Part shown: positions 47,165 to 58,670 of the stretch, one piece after another
Layout: every line of letters starts with the position of its first letter
Position numbering within the stretch: position 1 is the first letter of the stretch
Source: Pezizomycotina sp. ARF18
Taxonomy: Eukaryota > Ascomycota
Reading direction: 5' to 3'
DNA length: 64,000 bases
Assembly (NCBI GenBank): GCA_002224055.1
Contig: AZLU01000156.1
Span: 15,764-79,763, forward strand
Translations under genes and position numbers: made by a program
The notes under the pieces: generated by a model
What the model saw: the letters and a program-made list of their open reading frames with translations, nothing else
What the model was told of the DNA's origin: nothing
Database searches by the model: none

Positions 47165-47613
47165 TATAGTGGCAATTACATGCTTCTATCAGAAAGAGAT
47201 CTATGTAGTGTTATTTAGTGGCGTCTGGAGTGATTTTAAGTATGGGATGTTGATTTGGAGCTCGTTTACATCGAGCACCACTTTTTCTGGTTCAGAAGTA
47301 TGCTAGCCAAAGAGGAAAAAGGAGACAATAATAGAAAGAGAGGGGTGGTCCGCATAGCCATCATCATTAACCACGTTATTGAGAGAGCGTATATCTACCC
47401 AAGCTAGAAAGACTTGAAAATTGGGTAGAAAACCACACACAAAAAAAAAAAAAAAAAAAAAAAACCTCGTTACTGTACAGTAAGCTAAGAATGGATGACT
47501 AGAATTAAGACGGACTTTAGTCGGCCTCTAAATTTTCTATTATGCCGGTTGAAGTTCTCACCTCACAATATCCGTCAAACTGAAGCGGCTGAGATTTTCT
47601 TAATAATAAAAAC
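47165..47613. other. Intergenic
   Basis: CMC4 3' flank with a 24-A run at 47441-47464. No gene. Confidence 0.5.
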
Positions 47614-47916
47614 ATGCCGTTTTTTCTCCTTATAAAACGACAAACCAAAATAGTTTATTTGCTACTCTACGTGTTCCTGCTAGTGCTGCCACTGGCAAGT
47701 CCTACGCTAAATAAAGTATGTCATTGGATATATCGTACGATACGATACCGCTCGAAGTTCTTAGGTAACTATACAGGCATCGATTTAACCCGCTATTATG
47801 AATCAAAGAAAATATCATTACGGTGGAAACGGGACCACTGCAATTTTCCCAGAGAAGACGTAGCCTCCGCGAAACTTTTTCCATCGCGGGGCTCAACTAT
47901 AAAGCAAATATTCTGA
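47614..47916 (+). CDS. Candidate small secreted or membrane-anchored protein
   Basis: A 100-codon ATG frame. A basic start (MPFFLLIKRQTK) is followed by a strong hydrophobic core (IVYLLLYVFLLVLPLA) and SP, compatible with a signal peptide or an anchor. The rest is basic, with two Cys and many aromatic residues (WIYRTIRYR, RYYESKK). No family is recognised, and its neighbourhood is AT-rich non-coding DNA. It may be a chance frame. Confidence 0.3.
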   Translation: MPFFLLIKRQTKIVYLLLYVFLLVLPLASPTLNKVCHWIYRTIRYRSKFLGNYTGIDLTRYYESKKISLRWKRDHCNFPREDVASAKLFPSRGSTIKQIF

Positions 47917-49212
47917 CGCACAGTACCTGAGATATATGAGTATCTCCAAAAAAGATCTGATACATGGTTGATATTCTCGAACGCGTTTTATAAGGCTGCC
48001 AGCCCTATACGCTCCTCATATTATTATCTATAACGTGGACGACACGGTTAACAAGTGCATTGTGTAACAGGGTCCACTCTTAACAACACCCCCAAGGACA
48101 ACCTCCTGGTTTGAGGCTTTGAATCTTTCTTCTGACTATATTCCCCCGGATCTGCGACCCAACGAACCAAATTTCTCTCTTTTAAACTAGATTTCGACAC
48201 AGCCCTACAGAGGAAAATATTAAAACAATTGGTACTGGTATTGAAATTTTCAGGGCTTTCTAGCCATACTGGTGATCGACCTCGTACTGCTATTTTCGCA
48301 AAGGGGAAAAAAACTGGCCGCAATACCTGTAATTAATACGTGCTCTTCGAGGCTAGGAGTTAATATTTTCAAGGGCAACTTTTCTCGAAACCGGAACATG
48401 CATTTTGAACCATCTTAAACCGAACCCTTTGGACCCTGCAAAGCGACGTCAGCCCCACAGCAGAACGCGCTAAATATTACCCCACAACACAGAAAAACGG
48501 TTTGCATGCAAGCTGCAGTTTAAGGGTTAAAGGCAGAAAAGAACTGTGGGACCGTATGATCCATTCCCCTTAAGAAAAGCCTAAATTTCTGACTTACATT
48601 GCAGCTTTTAGAACAAGGGGTTCTTTTAATACGATACAATCCCTTGGTTTGGTCTTGGGACCCCTTTTGTGCAATTCTGTATAAATATTGCAGTGGTTCT
48701 GGCTTTTTCTGGCTTTTCTTTGTTTTGGAATGAATATTTTCGTGAATAAGTACAAATATACGTATACAAGTACAATTGCAATTGATTTTTGAATCCTCTC
48801 ACTTTTTGCCTTGTTAATAAAATTAGAAAAAAATTTTTTTTTTGTAAACCATCCACGTCGACACCTTTTGCCTTACTAGATAGACTACGACTATTTAGCT
48901 CAACAACACGACACTACCGGAAAAGAAGCAACCTATCATCAGAACCTTCTCAGCCACACTTACACAGAGCAGAACACCATACGAGAACCCTCCTATTTAT
49001 CCCTGAACAGCATTTTACATTCCTCTTCGACGGGCAGCTATACCGGAATACTGTTATCCTTCATATACGCTTGGAGTGTCCATATCTTACTCCGTGGGAG
49101 CTTGAGCCGACAATAGATCTCTCGCTGTTATAAAGCTTACCCCAACCTCCATCCTACTCCCTTCGTTGACCTAAACCCTCCGTCGAATTCTCCACTACCC
49201 TCCCCATCCACA
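47917..49212. other. Intergenic
   Basis: 1.3 kb. The right third becomes C- and CT-rich, like a promoter and leader for the gene starting at 49213. No conserved frame seen. Confidence 0.45.
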
Positions 49213-49832
49213 ATGTCTAACATACAAGGTAAACGACCCCCTTGCATCTTTCCTCCTCAATTCTACCCCAACAACTTCCACGTCGACCTTCCTCATATTT
49301 CCAACGCATTCATACTAACTTTTACCCTACCTTCTCCCAGATCCCACCCAGAAACCCACATCATCAACAACAACAACCTCAGCAAAACCAATCCCAAAAA
49401 GCCCAAAAAGAAACAGCTCTCCGACTCCTGGGAAGACGAAGCCCTCTCCGACTCCGAAACAGAACCTGACACGCCCACCGCATCCTCATCGTCTCAACCA
49501 CCAGCTCCTCCGCCGCCTACACCGCTACTCCGAGTTTTCTATCACCTGGTGTTCGCTCGCCGTACTCGACGTCGACGTTCGACCAGCGGCATAATATCGA
49601 CCGTTCGGAGCGGGAATTGGGGAGGGGCGAACGGGAGGAGGAGCGGCAGGCGAAGACGGACGCGGTAGCGAGGAGGATGATAGCGAATGCGCTGGGTGTT
49701 AAGAGTCGTAGCACGGCGGAGCAGAAGGAGTACGAGAATAGTTTGAAGGCGAAGGTTAGGAGCGAGAAGGAGGAGAGGAGGAAGGCGGAGGAGGAGATGG
49801 AGAAGGCGAAGAAGGCGATTTGGGACGATTGA
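49213..49832 (+). CDS. Conserved fungal protein of unknown function (C-terminal KKAIWDD)
   Basis: Exon 1 encodes MSNIQ and an intron (49229-49340, gtaaac to cccag) precedes the main exon. The N-terminal half is low complexity, with the marked acidic motif LSDSWEDEALSDSETEPDTP followed by a Pro/Ser-rich linker. The C-terminal 70 residues are a predicted coiled coil or long helix (VARRMIANALGVK, then YENSLKAKVRSEKEERRKAE) ending KAKKAIWDD. From memory, proteins with a DSWED-type motif and an IWDD end occur widely in filamentous ascomycetes without an assigned role. Two frame changes lie between about 49390 and 49560. No catalytic motif is present. Confidence 0.65.
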
Positions 49833-51783
49833 TAAATATTTGGAGTTTTTGAGAGAAAAACATGTAAAAATTGTTGAAAGGAGGTTTGGGATGCGACGGA
49901 AAGAATTGAGAAACAGTTGCGTTTTTGTATATTGAGTGTATTTTATGTTTTTGTTCAAGAGAGCTTTTAGAAGCCAAAAAACTGAACGCTTTGGAGCAAG
50001 GCAGTATAATACCAGCATGCTTCATGCTACTGAATTTTGAGGACAGGTATGTCACGTGATGGGATCAAATTTGGCGGCTTCTCAGGATCTCTTTTTCTCT
50101 ACTCTATTGCTCTGCTATTCGTCTATCATACGTATACTTGCGGAGAATTGCTAATAATGTTATAGACTTGCTGTGGAGCTTACAAGAGCAGGTCCTGGGA
50201 AATATTCAAAATGCAAGCTCCAGCTGAATGCAACGAAAATCGGAATCTAATAAATGCGCAAATATAATTGAAGGGTTTAAATATGAGCTAGCTGTTCCAA
50301 AATTTTCATTCGAGAAAAAAGATAAAAGACATGTTTTGCGAAAGGTTCATGTTCGATCCATAAGTTTGAGATTGTAGTAGATGGTTTCCCTGACTTTACT
50401 ATCATGTAACGTGTTTATTCTAGCTATTCGGGTTCAATTGTATTTCGGATTTTGGGGCTATTTAGATCCATCAAGTCTATCTAGCTGTAGCAAAATCCTC
50501 CATTCTTGGCGAATAGTACGTTCTGCTTCACAGCATCGCGCTGTTCTTCAGGTTGCATCTCTTGGTCCAATATTGGTAGAGACATGTACTCGGGTATAGA
50601 CCTAGGTATATCTCATGTAGTAACAAGGCGTTATTATTATCGATTTATCTCTGCCATTCCATTGTACTCTGCTTACTTAGTATTGTCCTTTTTTTAAATG
50701 GTGCAGCGTAAGCTTTAATATTAGCAGACTGAAATATATATATGTATATAACAAATAATAGCTTACTATCCAGAAAAATGACCATCACGAGTTCTCTCAA
50801 GCAAATACTGAGTCCTACACCATTCGATCCGCTTCGGTGAGCTCGGTCTGACGATGCCCTTCGCTCACCATGGTTTGTGGCTTTCGATCCACACCCTTTC
50901 CGCGATATTTCCCTATATTTTATATAGCATCTTCTTTATACCTAAAAATAGCCTTCGTGATTTCTCTTGAATATCTGAAAATTCATACACCATTCGATGC
51001 GCCTCAGAAAGTCAACTTAAATGGTATACTCAGTTTGTCGTGGCTGTGACTTTCGATCCACACTTTTCATGAAGTTTTCAAAAGTTGTCCAATCTAGTAA
51101 ACTTCTTTACATATAGCTAAAATAAAAGGAAAAGTATTGAAATTACTTAGTGATTCTTCTAAACGGGCAGCGACCTTTTTGAAATGTTTCCTTTTCGGCT
51201 ATTCTAGAATGCTTTCTCTAACGTTCGACATCATCTCGTTTCTCCCAAGCAGCATTGAGCATTTAGTTTCTTGCTCGTGAGCATGTTATAAATTTCTCCT
51301 GTATAAGTAGGGGCCTTTCCTCGGGATTCGCACGAGACATTCGCTCCATCTCTACGCGGGTTGCACAGCATGGGATGATCTTTCACTAGAGTCAAGTACG
51401 TTATTATGACTAAACCGCTGACTGAGCATCGACTTGTGCTGATCGAACTTTCTACAATACCGGTACAAATATGGAACGAAACCGTCTAATGCCTTGTATA
51501 TAGAGGCTGACTGGATTCTAGATCGATTATTTGTATTTATATTCTATTGGATCGCTAACTACTACGCCTGTGCCACGCTATAAGACTATTATAGATATCT
51601 GTGTAAATATAAATCTTTTCCAGAAAAGAAAAGGGAAAGAGCGCTCTACTCCATCGTTTATCTACTTTATATTTTATAAAAAGGATTAATTAGGGGTATT
51701 GAGTATTTATCGGGGGAAACAGAAAACAGGAAAGAACAGGAATGAGGAAAACAAAGCACTAAAAGGCTAGGTCCCCTAGCTTC
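49833..51783. other. Gene-poor region with a diverged tandem repeat
   Basis: 1.95 kb without a recognised gene. A diverged direct repeat of about 170-bp period occupies roughly 50789-51150. Confidence 0.5.
50789..51150. repeat. Diverged tandem direct repeat, about 170-bp period
   Basis: The key acaccattcgat occurs at 50817 and again at 50987. Each copy then carries tttcgatccacac about 70 bp further on and a cttcttta segment before the next copy. A partial third copy begins near 51140 (gtgattcttct). Identity is partial, so the duplication is old. Confidence 0.7.
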
Positions 51784-52722
51784 TTACGCAGCTCCAACGC
51801 CAGTTGGTAACAGCCTCGCCATCGTCTTCGCGTGCTTCGGCTCGACCATCAGCGCCTTCGCTTCAACCAGCAGCTTCCCGTCCAGCGTCTCTATCTTGCC
51901 CTCAACCCACGCCTTCCTACCCTCCACCTTCGTCGTCGTAGCTTTAAGGACCACCGCCTGGTCCGCCATGCACGGCGCGCGGTAGTTTACTTCCAAACTA
52001 GCCGTCATAGCAACGTGATTCGGCAGCGCTAAAAACGCACACCTCGCCAATCCCTCATCCAATATCGTCGCGAGTAATCCGCCGTGAATGATCCCCGGAT
52101 GTCCACAGAGTTCTTTTCCGAGGTACTGTATGCTAGTGAAGCTCTTCCCTTCTTTATCGCTAAATACGAATGGCGGTACGACGATCCTGTTCGGTCCCGA
52201 AAGGACGCCCGCTGTCATTACCTGCGCGCGGTAGTGTAGCGGTATTTGTAAATGCGGGCGAGTTTCTTTGAGGATGGGTCGGACCGGAGGGCTGTTACGA
52301 CGGGTGGGAGGAGATGAAGGATTCGATTTCTAGCGTTTCAGGGTCGGATGTTTCGGGGTCCGGAGGAAGTGGGCGCGGATGGGTTCGGAGGCTTCGAGCT
52401 GCATTTTGTGCGCGAGGAAAACGCCGGCGATTAGGCAGGTTGTTGTGAGGGCGATGCGGAGGAGGAGCGGGACTTTTTTTGTGGGGAGGAGAGGTCTATT
52501 GGGTGCGTCGTGCCGGATGTGCGGTTGTAGGTGTAGACGGAGGTGTTGCGGGTGCGGGTTGGTATAGCTGTTAAGGGAGAGAAAGTTAGGATAGATGCAA
52601 TGGGATTGATTTGAGCTAGAGAAGAGGTAATGGCAGGTTTATATATCTGTTTCCCTTTGTTATGGCTTACATCGGAGTACTGGAGCAGCAGCGTATGTGC
52701 GCCGCACGGAGGTCGCGATCAT
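51784..52722 (-). CDS. Hot-dog fold thioesterase, probably mitochondrial
   Basis: A 4HBT/PaaI-type acyl-CoA thioesterase-like protein. Exon 1 (52671-52722) encodes MIATSVRRTYAAAPVLR, a mitochondrial-type presequence. The intron is 52568-52670. A transmembrane-like segment LLRIALTTTCLIAGVFLAHK follows. The catalytic domain begins at GVLSGPNRIVVPPF and has GHPGIIHGGLLATILDEGLA, the HGG-x(7)-D/E signature of the superfamily. Then come VAMTASLEVNYRAP and KAWVEGKIETLDGKLLVEAK, and the end is LLPTGVGAA. The organisation resembles fungal FMP10-like proteins, though the natural acyl substrate is unknown. Two or three one-base changes interrupt the region 52220-52480. The catalytic part is intact. Confidence 0.85.
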
Positions 52723-53779
52723 GGAGCCTCCGCGCCTGGTAAGGAACCCGGAAGAAACTAGCGACGACATTGCCGGTACCGAGAAAAAGGGAGCTGTTTC
52801 GGGGGGGAAGAACTGGATGGGAAGTTGTCTTTCCCGTTTTTGTTCCCTCTAGGGAAGCAGATATGTCAAATTCAAGGTACGTCCAAGGAAGGGTCGATGT
52901 TGGATCCGGGTGGCGGTGTCCGGGGAGCTTTCCCGCGAAAGGGATCCTTGGATTACAAGGCAAGGGAGCTTCGCAGAGTCGTAATCGGCGTTGATGCAGG
53001 AACAAAGGGGACGAGGCGCAGCTTTGTAATCGGGAAATTGAGAAATTTGCGGCCAGCCTTACTAGAAAAGGGGTCAATTGCGAAGGATGCGCCGTTTGTT
53101 TCGTTGGAGCTTGGGGGGTGAACGGATGTTGCTGGATGACGTTTCTGAATAGCTGAAGAATTTTTTGTTGAGAGAGGTTTTGAAGATTAAGTCCAGAAAA
53201 AGGAGAACAGCCGAGGTTTAAATTTGCTGCTCAGTTTCCACCGGAACTTTCGGAAATCGCCATTTTACAAAAAAAAATTCGGTAAGAAAAAACGCCAAAG
53301 CTAAGGCAGCCAGCAGATATTTATGGTACGCAAGTGTTGCATTGTATTATTAATGAGCTCTTACTTTTGGCGAATTACGGATTGATAATTATTCCGGCTT
53401 AGAAGTGCGGGCATATTTGGCGGCTCAGTGTCGCGGTAATTTTATGCCCGATTGGTGCGACCTGTAGCGATAATTTACCACGTTGCGCCAGTGGCCCCAG
53501 TGCATACCGGGATGACCTGGAAGCGATAAGGATAGACAGGCTGTTACTTCGTCTTACTCCCTTTTTCGTCAGATACAGGAATTATATAACTGGCAATTGC
53601 GGCGTGACTCGTATCAATCAAGGAAAACGGATATTGAACGGTAATAATAGTCTAGAGTTTTCGTATAGCGAATAAAAAAATACCATCTCCGCTTGTGTAT
53701 CCTTATAAAGAAGCTAGGTATATCCACGGAGAAGAACGTAGTTTTAATATCGCTATTAAACCTAGCTATCTACAGAGGA
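52723..53779. other. Intergenic, thioesterase upstream DNA
   Basis: A GC-rich left part (to 53.1 kb) has long frames on both strands, but none has protein-family character, and the antisense frames mirror each other as GC-rich DNA often does. The right part is AT-rich. No gene is assigned. Confidence 0.45.
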
Positions 53780-55433
53780 CTATACATATAGTTTATCTAA
53801 CGTATTCTCCAACTCGTAATCAATCATGTTCTGGGAGATAACACTGGTACACTCACCCTTACCGTTGTTGAGAACGCGTACATATTTTAGGTCAAGCAAC
53901 TCGGGGAATGTGAGGTCAACGTTCTCGTTATTCAGAAAAGCCCGAGCTGCTTTTTGTAACTATCAGGAATAGTTAGTACGTGCCTTTCTACCTATGTTTC
54001 GTTAATAGATGATCGATCAATAACTTACTATTTAAACTTATCTGGCTCCTTGAGCAGTTCCAACCCCATTCTTTTTACAGAATCACCGATCTCTTCTTCT
54101 TTTGCTTGAAAGAACGGATCGTTGTAAAACTCGAGTAACCCGCCATTTTCTTGGAAACGCAGCGCTCTGACTTTATAATCGAATAGGACGTTCAAATATA
54201 AAGGCATGCAACCGGTGTAGCCTTCGATATTTTCTCTCTGCTCTTTTATTGTGACGGGGAGCTGTTTCTCGTGAGCTGACCAGAATGCCTTCATCTCGGT
54301 CTACTGAAAAATACGTAATATCAGCCATATCCCTTAGAAGACAAGAGGGATTAAAAGAGGATGAATTTATCTACTTACTGAAGTCAGGCCATGGTATAGA
54401 TCGAATGTGCTCATATCATGAGCGTCCCATATATTGAAGCAACCCTGCCTGTAGTTTGCAGAAGCGCCTTTCACGACGGGCTGGCCGTAACTTAGCTTAT
54501 TCAAAATTTCCTTAACCGACCTCTTCGTATCATTTGAAAAATCTTCTTCTTCCTTCGCTTGCGGCTCTAAAACATCCACCTGATCTATCACAAAGAGTAC
54601 CTCGTGTCTGAGCTTGTAACTTCCGCATGAAATCTACCAATTGCTCCGTCTTCTCCATCTTTTTGATTTCAGCAATTTTGAGCCCATCCAAATTAAAAGC
54701 GTCCAAAAACGCCGACTTGATGCACGAAAACGCATCTTGAAGCAGGAAATTCGCGTGCGATATATACACGCATGTAACCTCTCCTGTCTTCCGTAGGAAC
54801 GCTACGAGTGCTGCCAGAGAGTGGGATTTCCCTACGCCCTGCGGGCCGATTACCACTAACTCCCGGCATGTCGACCCCTTTCCAAGCTTCCTCACACGCT
54901 CTATCAAAGGTGTCATATGCTCCCTACCGTAAAAACTAAACGCATTGTTTTGCTCATCAAGTTTAAACCGGTTCCGCGGTTTATTGAAGTCGGTGCTGGG
55001 GAACGGTATGCGGTGAATTACGCTTGGATCGGAGAGGGATTTTACATCAAGCGGACGGTTCGTTGTATTGAGGTTTGTAGGTCTTCGTGTTTACAGGTTG
55101 TTTTGGGTTTGGGTTTTAGGTATAGTGAGAGGTCTTCGAAGACGTTGAGGTCTTCTACGGAGTGTTGGAGAGTTGCGAACATGTCTTCATGTAGTTTTGA
55201 AGATGGGCTTCTTCTGCGGCGGAGCTGGGTGTAGTTACCCACGAGGCATCGTCGCTCTCAAGAGATCGTTGTGATTGTGACATATGCTTTTCCTTCTCGG
55301 GATTTTCGCTGGGATCTCGAACCGCAGCCTTCTCTCCAGATACTTCGTTCTCTGCGCCGCGGAAGTTTGTTCCTTGTATTAGAGCTTTTTGGTTGGGTAC
55401 TTCGATGTTTGATCCTCGGGTAGTTTGCGGCAT
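53780..55433 (-). CDS. P-loop NTPase-like protein, fungal accessory type
   Basis: An N-terminal region (MPQTTRGSNIEVPN...) is polar and Ser/Glu-rich with SLESDDASWVTTP. It leads to RIPFPSTDFNKPRNRFKLDE and FYGREHMTPLIERVRKLG. The Walker A motif is VIGPQGVGKSHSLAAL. A helical region (FSCIKSAFLDAFNLDGLK, QLVDFMRKLQAQ) precedes LFVIDQVDVL, a Walker B-like strand. After an intron near 54305-54385 come KAFWSAHEKQLP and the GYTGCMPLYLNVLFDYK block. A last exon ends LENTLDKLYV. The arrangement (single NTPase, QVD after the B strand, downstream GxxGGxP-like block) is reminiscent of the fungal Crinkler/RHS-type or STAND NTPases. That is inference only. At least three frame changes occur. Confidence 0.55.
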
Positions 55434-57369
55434 GAAGCTATGCAAAAATGATATTGGAGCAGAAATCGAGGCTGAGGGCCGTGTTAAGGTCGTCGTCTTG
55501 ATATAACACAGATTATAGCAATCCTAATATGATGGGCAATGAACGGATGTCGTCGTAGAATACAGAGCCTGATAGCGGATGTAAATATTGTTTGGGGAAA
55601 TCCCCAGATCTAGAATTAACTAGCCAGAGAGTGGAAGAAATGAATAAATAGTGAGTTGGAGAATCAGCTAGATTAGATTAGATCATGACACGCAGTGTAC
55701 GTGCTATGATGGTTATATTAGCTAGCATTTGCATCGATCGGCTAGATTCCCAATAGATCGTCGCCCTGCTTGCTCCTAGCGCCCGATTTCCTCTTTACCT
55801 CGTGTGTCTTTTGTAGTCTTTCTGTGCTTAAAACACAGCTGACTAATAAGTTGTTTCAAAGATAAAAATAATAAAGATTTTTTTAGATAAAATAAAATGC
55901 TTTGGCAATTTTCTTGGCACTTTTCCCAACCGAGCGCGTTGAACTCTCTTTCTTCCTACCCTTCGGGGAAGAAATCGAGCATCGAGCATAACACCCATGT
56001 ACTTCCTACTTGTATTATGATACAGCATTCTCCTAACTTTGCTTTATTTTTTTTCTTTCCAGCGCTGCTTCCCTGTGATATATACCTGCTGAGTGCTCTC
56101 GTTCCCCAGAAACGGTTACTACTATGATAGCTTTACCTAAACTACTATCAGCAGGTTAAGCTGTTTATTTTCGTGGGGGAGAATTAAATGCTACTACGGG
56201 TATAATGCTATACTATACAGTCAATGGCTTCAGACCTTTTTTTTCCCTTAACAATTCGTGAAGGTGTTTTCGATACTAACAGGTAGAATGCGTAAAAATA
56301 GTATAAGGTGCCGTCTGGACATTAAGCAAAGATACTATTTGTGCATTAAGATCCCGCGTGCCTAAAGGATGCGTTGAGGGAGCCAAAGACTCAGGTAACT
56401 TTCCTACCCGTTGCCCGATACCGACCTTTCAAATTCAAGAAAACCGTTTCCCTTCCCAATGTTATACAGCAGACACCAAGGTAGAGTACTGCTTGATCAA
56501 TTAAGATATCAAACCTCACGGCATCTTCGAACTCCGAAAAGCCCCCTCCCCCCCCTTTCTTTTTTTTTCTTTCTTACCCGTATAGTACTTGAAATTAATG
56601 AACCTTCACCTCAGCTCTATACCAAAAACACTAGAGAATTTTGCAATAAGTATATCTATCATTAGTCTTTCTATCTATTTTTCTTTCCTAGGATCTTTCC
56701 CCTTTAACCCCACCCCTTTCTTAGCTACTAAGATTTTTAGCATCTTATATAACATGGGATTTAGAAAGGATAAGTTATATAAAACAGTAAAAAAGGGGGA
56801 AAAAAAAGCTAATATCTATATACAGACATTAAACATTTTATCTATAATCATCTATAGCGAGTAAAATTAAAAAATGTAAAACAGAAAAGGTAAACATTAA
56901 ACAAAAAATCTTAATATTTTTATCGCCTACCAATATTTTTTTATTAAATAAAATTTTTTTCTCCATTGTGTTGTTATTTGGGGGGAGGGGAGGGTAAAAG
57001 AGGTGAAAAATTGAGAGAATAAGTAAGTTTATGCGAAAAAATATTATAAAACGGCAGGGAAAAAGTAACTTGACGAAAAATTGCTAGCAAACGCCTTTCA
57101 ATTCCTAAATGTCAAAACATAAACCCTTATTTATGAACATCGACGCCTGCCTTCTATATCCCCCGAGTAGTGAGTAGCAAGGAATTATGTAAAGATAAAG
57201 AAAAGGGAAAGAAAAAAGCGGGGGTAACGGGAAAGAACAAAACAAAGCAAATGTATATGTATATAATGCGAAATAAAATCATAATGTATGTAGCCGACAA
57301 GACTAATACATATATGTATAGTTCAACGCCGCTCACGAAGGACTTAGCGTAAACTTCTCGCATTCTTTT
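55434..57369. other. Intergenic with the left dispersed-repeat cluster
   Basis: AT-rich DNA. A repeat cluster lies at about 55740-55990. The rest (56.0-57.3 kb) contains only short frames and A/T-rich stretches. Confidence 0.5.
55740..55990 (+). repeat. Dispersed repeat, left cluster
   Basis: Contains module B (atcgtcgccctgc..gctcctagcgc.cgatttcctctt, from 55757) and module A (ttttcttggcac..ccgagcg.gttgaactctctttcttcc, from 55910), followed by a partial B (tacccttcggggaagaaat). The same modules recur in the same orientation near 59 kb. No long frame or terminal inverted repeat is associated. Confidence 0.75.
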
Positions 57370-58670
57370 TCAACGCAGGCCCGTCAGCTGGTCGGCGGTA
57401 ACAAAACCCAGCTTCAGTAACTTGCGCTTTAGCGTAGCCAGATCCCGTTCCTCCTTCCGCTTCATCAAGGACGTACCCCATGCATCTGCCGCGGCTCGAT
57501 AAGGGGCCCCGGCACGGCGGTCGTATTTTTTAGCGATCTCGTCGGCCAATTGCTGAAGACTGCAGTCCGCCCTAGCCATGAGGTTATCCGGGATATGGTC
57601 GAAGCATAGAACACGCAGGAGGAACTGCACGTTGCGCATCAACACCTCCGGAGGAACGGGTGACCTATAGCCATATCGATCGCGCGCTAACTTAACAGCC
57701 ATTATCGCGTTGATGGCGGTATTCAATGTCAGGCGATGGATCTCAGCGCTGAGATCCTGGCGGGTGTCAGCAACAACATCCTGACTGATCCTGGGATCGA
57801 GCTCGTTAGCACAAGAGGATGCGGACGAGGCGGCAGACGACTTTGGGGGTGGCAGATGCGCCATGACATCTTCTAATTCCATGTACGGACGTATGTACTG
57901 CGCAACTAGCTCTGGGGAGCCAGGACCGCTGTTGATGACAGGGAAGCAGAGATAAGGGCTTGAGAGAACTCAGGCCTAGTGCAAAACGGCATGTTCACAG
58001 AGAGCATGGCTCGGGGCTTTCCGAGGACGTTACAAAGCTAGATGTGACGTAGAAACAGCAGAGGGATTAGCTCCAAAGTTTTAAACAGAAGAGGAGGACA
58101 GGTACTTTGACCGGGATGGAGGGGATTTGATTCGTACCACAGCGCCTATTTCTCGGATGCGCGGTATGGACGCTAGGACGAGCATCTTGCCATATTGCCC
58201 TGACGCCATCTCATATCGCGACTTGAACTCGGCCTCGGTTTCGTAGCCCATTGCCAGGCCCTCGAGCAGATGAGGGACTGAAGTTGCTTCGAGGAGTCGG
58301 ATCTTCTGTAGTATCTGTTCGGCGGGCACGTTTTCGGGATGCGCGGAGGAGGAGGAGGTGCATGTTCAAGGGAAGGATGATAGAGAAGGAGCGGGAGGTG
58401 ACGAATGTGTCCATGCTTCGGTGCACCGAAGAGGAAGGCGGAAAGGATGGAGAGCAATGAGCGTGGCTGGACCTTCGTCGCCAATGTTGCGATTTTGCGT
58501 ATGGCCATGATGGAGTCCAGCGTCGAAGATTTAAGATCGAGGACGATGAAAACGATAGTGACGGGGCCTGGTGATAATTACGGTCAGAGGATGCCGAATT
58601 GTCCTATTTTTTGATGGTTCCGTGGACGATGACGATGACGTTCCCGTTCTGACGAGTCTCGAAACACGGA
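57370..58670 (-). CDS. Unrecognised multi-exon protein
   Basis: Conserved-looking coding sequence without a family I can name. The upstream exon includes IVFIVLDLKSSTLDSIMAIR and SLLSILSAFLFGAP, then PAEQILQKIRLLEATSVPHL, GYETEAEFKSRYEMASGQYG and LASIPRIREIGAV. A GT-AG intron (about 58025-58135, gtacga to acatctag) joins this to LCNVLGKPRAMLSVNMPFCT, PEFSQALISASL and GPGSPELVAQYIRPYMELED. The C-terminal half is helical (SAEIHRLTLNTAINAIMAVK, MRNVQFLLRVLCFDHIPDNL) and ends in a Lys-rich helix and VTADQLTGLR. No signal peptide or catalytic motif is evident. The 5' end is uncertain and may extend beyond 58670. Frame changes lie near 57930 and 58340. It sits between two clusters of a dispersed repeat. 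Confidence 0.5.

Noticed and set aside
48789-49133. 114-codon plus-strand frame upstream of the KKAIWDD protein
   Set aside because: The His/Thr/Arg-rich composition matches C-rich leader DNA. There is no family match and the downstream gene has its own good start at 49213.
52667-53077. A 136-codon minus-strand frame upstream of the thioesterase
   Set aside because: The composition is Arg/Pro/Ser-rich like GC-rich non-coding DNA and overlaps frames of equal length on the other strand. The clean exon 1 at 52671-52722 uses another frame with a good donor.
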